A stretch of DNA of 7,611 nt from JBNRMR01 sp050309705 (GTDB lineage: Bacteria; Bacillota; Clostridia; Christensenellales; UBA1750): contig JBNRMR010000215.1 of the NCBI GenBank assembly GCA_050309705.1, positions 1 through 7,611 on the forward strand, given 5' to 3'. Shown piece after piece: positions 5,458-7,611 of the stretch. Both the position numbers and the translations under genes were made by a program. The notes below the pieces were generated by a model. That model was given only the letters and a program-made list of their open reading frames with translations, was not told where the DNA came from and did not search any database. Numbering within the stretch: the first letter of the stretch is position 1; every line of letters begins with the position of its first letter.

Positions 5458-6126
5458 ATGGGTCAGAAAGTTAATCCCATTGGCGCGAGGGTTGGCGTAA
5501 TAAAAGATTGGAGCACCCACTGGTACGCCAATAAGAAGGATTTTGCCAATTTCCTGGTTGAAGATTATCAGCTTCGCAAATATCTGAAGGAAAGGCTCAT
5601 GCCCGCGGGCATCAGCCGCATCGATATCGAGCGTGCTGCCAGCAAGATCAGGATCATCATATACACCGCAAAGCCGGGCATTGTCATCGGCAGGGGCGGC
5701 ACGGGCATCGAACAGCTTAAGGCTGACATCGAAAAGAGGATCGGCAAGACAGTCTCGCTGGACATCAACGAGATAAAGAACCCCGATCTGGACGCTGTGC
5801 TGGTGGCGGAAAACGTTGCCCAGCAGCTTGAAAGGCGCATTTCGTTCCGCAGGGCCATGAAACAGTCCATCGGTCGGTCCATGAGGGCAGGCGCGAAGGG
5901 CATCAAGATGCAGGTTGCAGGACGTCTGGGCGGGGCGGAAATTGCCAGGAGCGAAACATACCACGAGGGCTCCATTCCCCTGCAGACGCTCAGGGCTGAC
6001 ATTGACTACGGCACGGCGGAAGCCCACACAACATATGGAAATATCGGCGTGAAGGTATGGATCTACAAGGGCCAGGTTCTTCCCAGTGCAAAGAAGGCGC
6101 CGAAGCAGAAAGAAGGGGGCAATTAA
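5458..6126 (+). CDS. rpsC: 30S ribosomal protein S3 (uS3)
   Basis: S3 lines the mRNA entry channel of the 30S and contributes to ribosomal helicase activity. The 222-residue product begins MGQKVNPIGARVGVIKDW. A type II KH domain carries its GxxG loop as GRGG at 78-81. The residues linked to helicase function in E. coli (Arg131, Arg132, Lys135) occur at the same positions in FRRAMKQS. The C-terminal domain includes GRLGGAEIARSE and the typical end VKVWIYKGQVLP followed by a basic tail. Length is normal for Firmicutes (about 217-225). The SD is GAGGAG at 5445-5450, seven bases before ATG. The rplP start follows the stop after three bases. Confidence 0.98.
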   Translation: MGQKVNPIGARVGVIKDWSTHWYANKKDFANFLVEDYQLRKYLKERLMPAGISRIDIERAASKIRIIIYTAKPGIVIGRGGTGIEQLKADIEKRIGKTVSLDINEIKNPDLDAVLVAENVAQQLERRISFRRAMKQSIGRSMRAGAKGIKMQVAGRLGGAEIARSETYHEGSIPLQTLRADIDYGTAEAHTTYGNIGVKVWIYKGQVLPSAKKAPKQKEGGN

Positions 6127-6129
6127 ATC

Positions 6130-6576
6130 ATGTTGATGCCAAAGAGAGTTAAACGGCGTAAGCAGATGCGAGGCAACCTTAAGGGCAAGGCTCAGCGCGG
6201 TAATTTCGTAGCTTACGGCGAATATGGCCTGCAGGCGCTGGACGCCAAGTGGGTCACTGCAAACCAGATTGAAGCGGCGCGTATCGCCATGACCAGATAT
6301 ATCCGCAGGGGCGGAAAGGTCTGGATAAAGATATTCCCCCACAAGCCCATCACCAAGAAGCCAGCGGAGACGCGCATGGGCTCTGGAAAGGGCTCACCGG
6401 AATACTGGGTGGCGGTGGTCAAGCCCGGCAGAGTTCTCTTTGAGATAGCCGGCGTTCCGGAAGAGACGGCGAAGGAAGCGCTTCGCCTTGCTTCCCACAA
6501 GCTGCCGATAAGGACAAGATTTATTAAGCGCGAAACTGAAGGCGCGCAAGCAGACAACAGCGAGGGTGGTGAATAA
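6130..6576 (+). CDS. rplP: 50S ribosomal protein L16 (uL16)
   Basis: L16 is a late-assembly 50S protein that organises the A-site region of 23S rRNA. The product, 148 residues from MLMPKRVKRRKQMRG, has RGNFVAYGEYGLQALDA, RRGGKVWIKIFPHKPITKKP and TRMGSGKGSPEYWVAVVKPG. Arg82 in TRMG aligns with Arg81 of E. coli L16, the hydroxylated residue there. The tail TEGAQADNSEGGE makes it slightly longer than the 136-145 usual. ATG 6130 is chosen over ATG 6136 because L16 proteins commonly start ML(M/L)PKR and the purine run AAGGGGG (6113-6119) is correctly spaced (ten bases). That SD is weaker than its neighbours', and the rpsC stop is only three bases away, suggesting coupling to rpsC translation. Confidence 0.97.
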   Translation: MLMPKRVKRRKQMRGNLKGKAQRGNFVAYGEYGLQALDAKWVTANQIEAARIAMTRYIRRGGKVWIKIFPHKPITKKPAETRMGSGKGSPEYWVAVVKPGRVLFEIAGVPEETAKEALRLASHKLPIRTRFIKRETEGAQADNSEGGE

Positions 6577-6577
6577 G

Positions 6578-6778
6578 TTGAAAGCCAGTAAATTCTTCGA
6601 TATGACGGACGATCAGCTGCGCACGCAGGAAAAGGAGCTGAAAGCTGAGCTTTTCAACCTCCGCTTCCAGTTGGCAACAGGCCAGCTTTCCAACCCAATG
6701 GCACTTAAGAACACAAAGCGCGACATCGCAAGAGTGAAAACGATTCTTCGTCAGCGCGAAATGCAGGCTCAGGCCTAA
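6578..6778 (+). CDS. rpmC: 50S ribosomal protein L29 (uL29), TTG start
   Basis: L29 is a small two-helix coiled-coil protein at the tunnel exit beside L23. From TTG 6578 the product is 66 residues: MKASKFFDMTDDQLRTQ, then the family signature LFNLRFQLATGQLSNP (about 25-40) and RDIARVKTILRQRE. I choose TTG because L29 typically begins MKA and GGTGGT (6565-6570) lies seven bases upstream, a one-mismatch version of GGAGGT. In-frame GTGs at 6566 and 6569 would give the atypical start M(V)NKLKAS and overlap this SD. The gene begins one base after the rplP stop. It is the only gene here with both a non-ATG start and an imperfect SD, so reinitiation from rplP may set its level. Confidence 0.93.
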   Translation: MKASKFFDMTDDQLRTQEKELKAELFNLRFQLATGQLSNPMALKNTKRDIARVKTILRQREMQAQA

Positions 6779-6795
6779 AGGGGAGGGAGAAAGCA

Positions 6796-7056
6796 ATGTC
6801 AGAAGCAAGAGGTCTGCGCAAAGAGCGCGTTGGAACAGTCGTTTCAAATAAGATGGAAAAGACTATCGTTGTGGCCATAATGGAAAGAAAAAGGCACGGA
6901 ACATATGGTAAGATATTGAACCGTACCACCAAGCTTAAAGCCCACGATGAAAATAACGAATGCCAGATTGGCGACGTCGTCCGGGTGATGGAAACAAGAC
7001 CCCTGAGCAAGGATAAGCGCTGGAGGCTTGTGGAGATCGTCGAAAAGGCGAAGTAG
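6796..7056 (+). CDS. rpsQ: 30S ribosomal protein S17 (uS17)
   Basis: S17 is a primary 16S rRNA-binding protein with an OB fold, stabilising the 5' domain. The 86 residues show the signature RKERVGTVVSNKMEKTIVVA (8-27), KRHGTYGKILNRTTKLKAHDENN (32-54) and IGDVVRVMETRPLSKDKRWRLVEIVEKAK at the C-terminus. Length is normal (about 80-90). GGGAGG at 6781-6786 precedes ATG by nine bases. Two in-frame stops, TAG then TAA (7054-7059), end the gene, which would limit readthrough. Confidence 0.98.
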   Translation: MSEARGLRKERVGTVVSNKMEKTIVVAIMERKRHGTYGKILNRTTKLKAHDENNECQIGDVVRVMETRPLSKDKRWRLVEIVEKAK

Positions 7057-7080
7057 TAACCGCTGTAGGGAGGAAAAATC

Positions 7081-7449
7081 ATGGTACAAACACAGTCAAG
7101 GCTTAAGGTAGCCGATAATACCGGCGCCAAAGAGATCATGTGCATTCGCGTTCTTGGCGGCTCCTTCAGAAGGGCGGGTGGAGTTGGCGATATCATCGTC
7201 GCCTCGGTAAAGACTGCCTCGCCAGGCGGCTCCGTTAAAAAGGGAGAGGTCGTGAAGGCGGTTATAGTTCGCACCAAGAAGCAGATTCGCCGCGTTGACG
7301 GAAGCTATATCCGCTTCGACGATAACGCCGCAGTCATAATCCGCCAGGACAATCAGCCCGTTGGCACCCGCATTTTCGGGCCGGTGGCAAGAGAGCTGCG
7401 CGAACGTGACTTCATGAAGATTGTCTCGCTGGCTCCCGAAGTATTGTAG
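7081..7449 (+). CDS. rplN: 50S ribosomal protein L14 (uL14)
   Basis: L14 sits at the subunit interface, forms intersubunit bridges to 16S rRNA and is the binding site of the silencing factor RsfS. The 122-residue product is full length for bacteria. It starts MVQTQSRLKVADNTGAKEIM and has the conserved RVLGGSFRRAGGVGDIIVASVK block, GEVVKAVIVRTKKQIRR, DDNAAVII and GTRIFGPVARELRERDFMKIVSLAPEVL. GGGAGG at 7068-7073 lies seven bases upstream. The rplX SD starts within its stop codon. Confidence 0.98.
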   Translation: MVQTQSRLKVADNTGAKEIMCIRVLGGSFRRAGGVGDIIVASVKTASPGGSVKKGEVVKAVIVRTKKQIRRVDGSYIRFDDNAAVIIRQDNQPVGTRIFGPVARELRERDFMKIVSLAPEVL

Positions 7450-7462
7450 GAGGGAAATAGCA

Positions 7463-7611
7463 ATGCCGAAAAAAGCACAGATCGCGCATAAGATGCACGT
7501 TAAAAAGGATGACACTGTGGTGGTCATCTCCGGCAAGGACAGGGGCAAAAAAGGAAAAGTCCTCGTGGCTGAGCCGAAGGTTGGCAAGGTGATCGTTGAA
7601 GGCGTGAACAT
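7463..7611 (+). CDS. rplX: 50S ribosomal protein L24 (uL24), C-terminus cut by window edge
   Basis: L24 starts 50S assembly by binding the 5' end of 23S rRNA. The visible 49 residues run MPKKAQIAHKMHVKKDDTVV and on into VISGKDRGKKGKVL, the KOW motif (about 21-34) that defines the family. Roughly half the usual 100-110 residues are present. Many Firmicutes L24 proteins begin at MHVKKGDTV; here ten residues precede that point. AGGAGG at 7448-7453, nine bases before ATG 7463, supports the longer start, and nothing SD-like precedes the internal ATG at 7493. By gene order rplE should follow outside the window. Confidence 0.95.
   Translation, partial: MPKKAQIAHKMHVKKDDTVVVISGKDRGKKGKVLVAEPKVGKVIVEGVN

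Noticed and set aside
5395..6342. 315-residue minus-strand ORF across rplV, rpsC and rplP
   Set aside because: Long antisense ORFs are common opposite GC-rich, codon-biased ribosomal genes. It spans three real genes and has no SD or domain.

Overview
The window looks like the chromosome of a Bacillota (Firmicutes) bacterium, most likely a Clostridia-type lineage of moderate to slightly high GC. The evidence is the strong, regular Shine-Dalgarno (SD) sequences of the AGGAGG type before almost every gene, the Firmicutes flavour of the ribosomal proteins (the L14, L29 and L4 sequences in particular), a TTG start codon, and a sigma-A-type promoter. Species cannot be named from sequence alone.

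Layout. Positions 1-759 (minus strand) hold a nearly complete ZIP-family metal transporter, ZupT, cut at its C-terminus by the window edge. A 137-bp divergent intergenic region (760-896) carries a likely zupT promoter with an extended -10 and a 12-bp perfect palindrome. Positions 897-1574 (plus strand) encode a 225-residue zinc-ribbon protein with two predicted membrane helices and no recognised function. Positions 1575-1951 hold no convincing gene. They contain a strong promoter (TTGCAA, 17 bp, TATACT) preceded by A-rich, UP-element-like sequence, then a leader of about 205 nt with several predicted helices.

From 1952 to the right edge is the S10 (rpsJ) ribosomal protein operon in canonical bacterial order: rpsJ, rplC, rplD, rplW, rplB, rpsS, rplV, rpsC, rplP, rpmC, rpsQ, rplN and the start of rplX, which is cut by the window edge. 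Intergenic gaps run from -1 to 24 nt. No internal promoter or terminator is evident, so the genes are probably co-transcribed and partly translationally coupled. The proteins are early and late assembly components of both ribosomal subunits. L3, L4 and L2 build the peptidyl transferase neighbourhood, L4 and L22 the tunnel constriction, L23 and L29 the tunnel exit, S3 and S10 the small-subunit head. S10 also serves as NusE in antitermination.

Most of the window is ordinary housekeeping sequence, and I see no clear sign of a new system. The items most worth a second look are the structured S10 leader with two mutually exclusive helices, the unusual gene neighbourhood upstream of rpsJ (no tuf/fusA), the divergent ZIP transporter/zinc-ribbon pair with its palindrome, N-terminal extensions on L22 and L24, an altered L22 tunnel-loop tip, and the TTG start of rpmC behind an imperfect SD.
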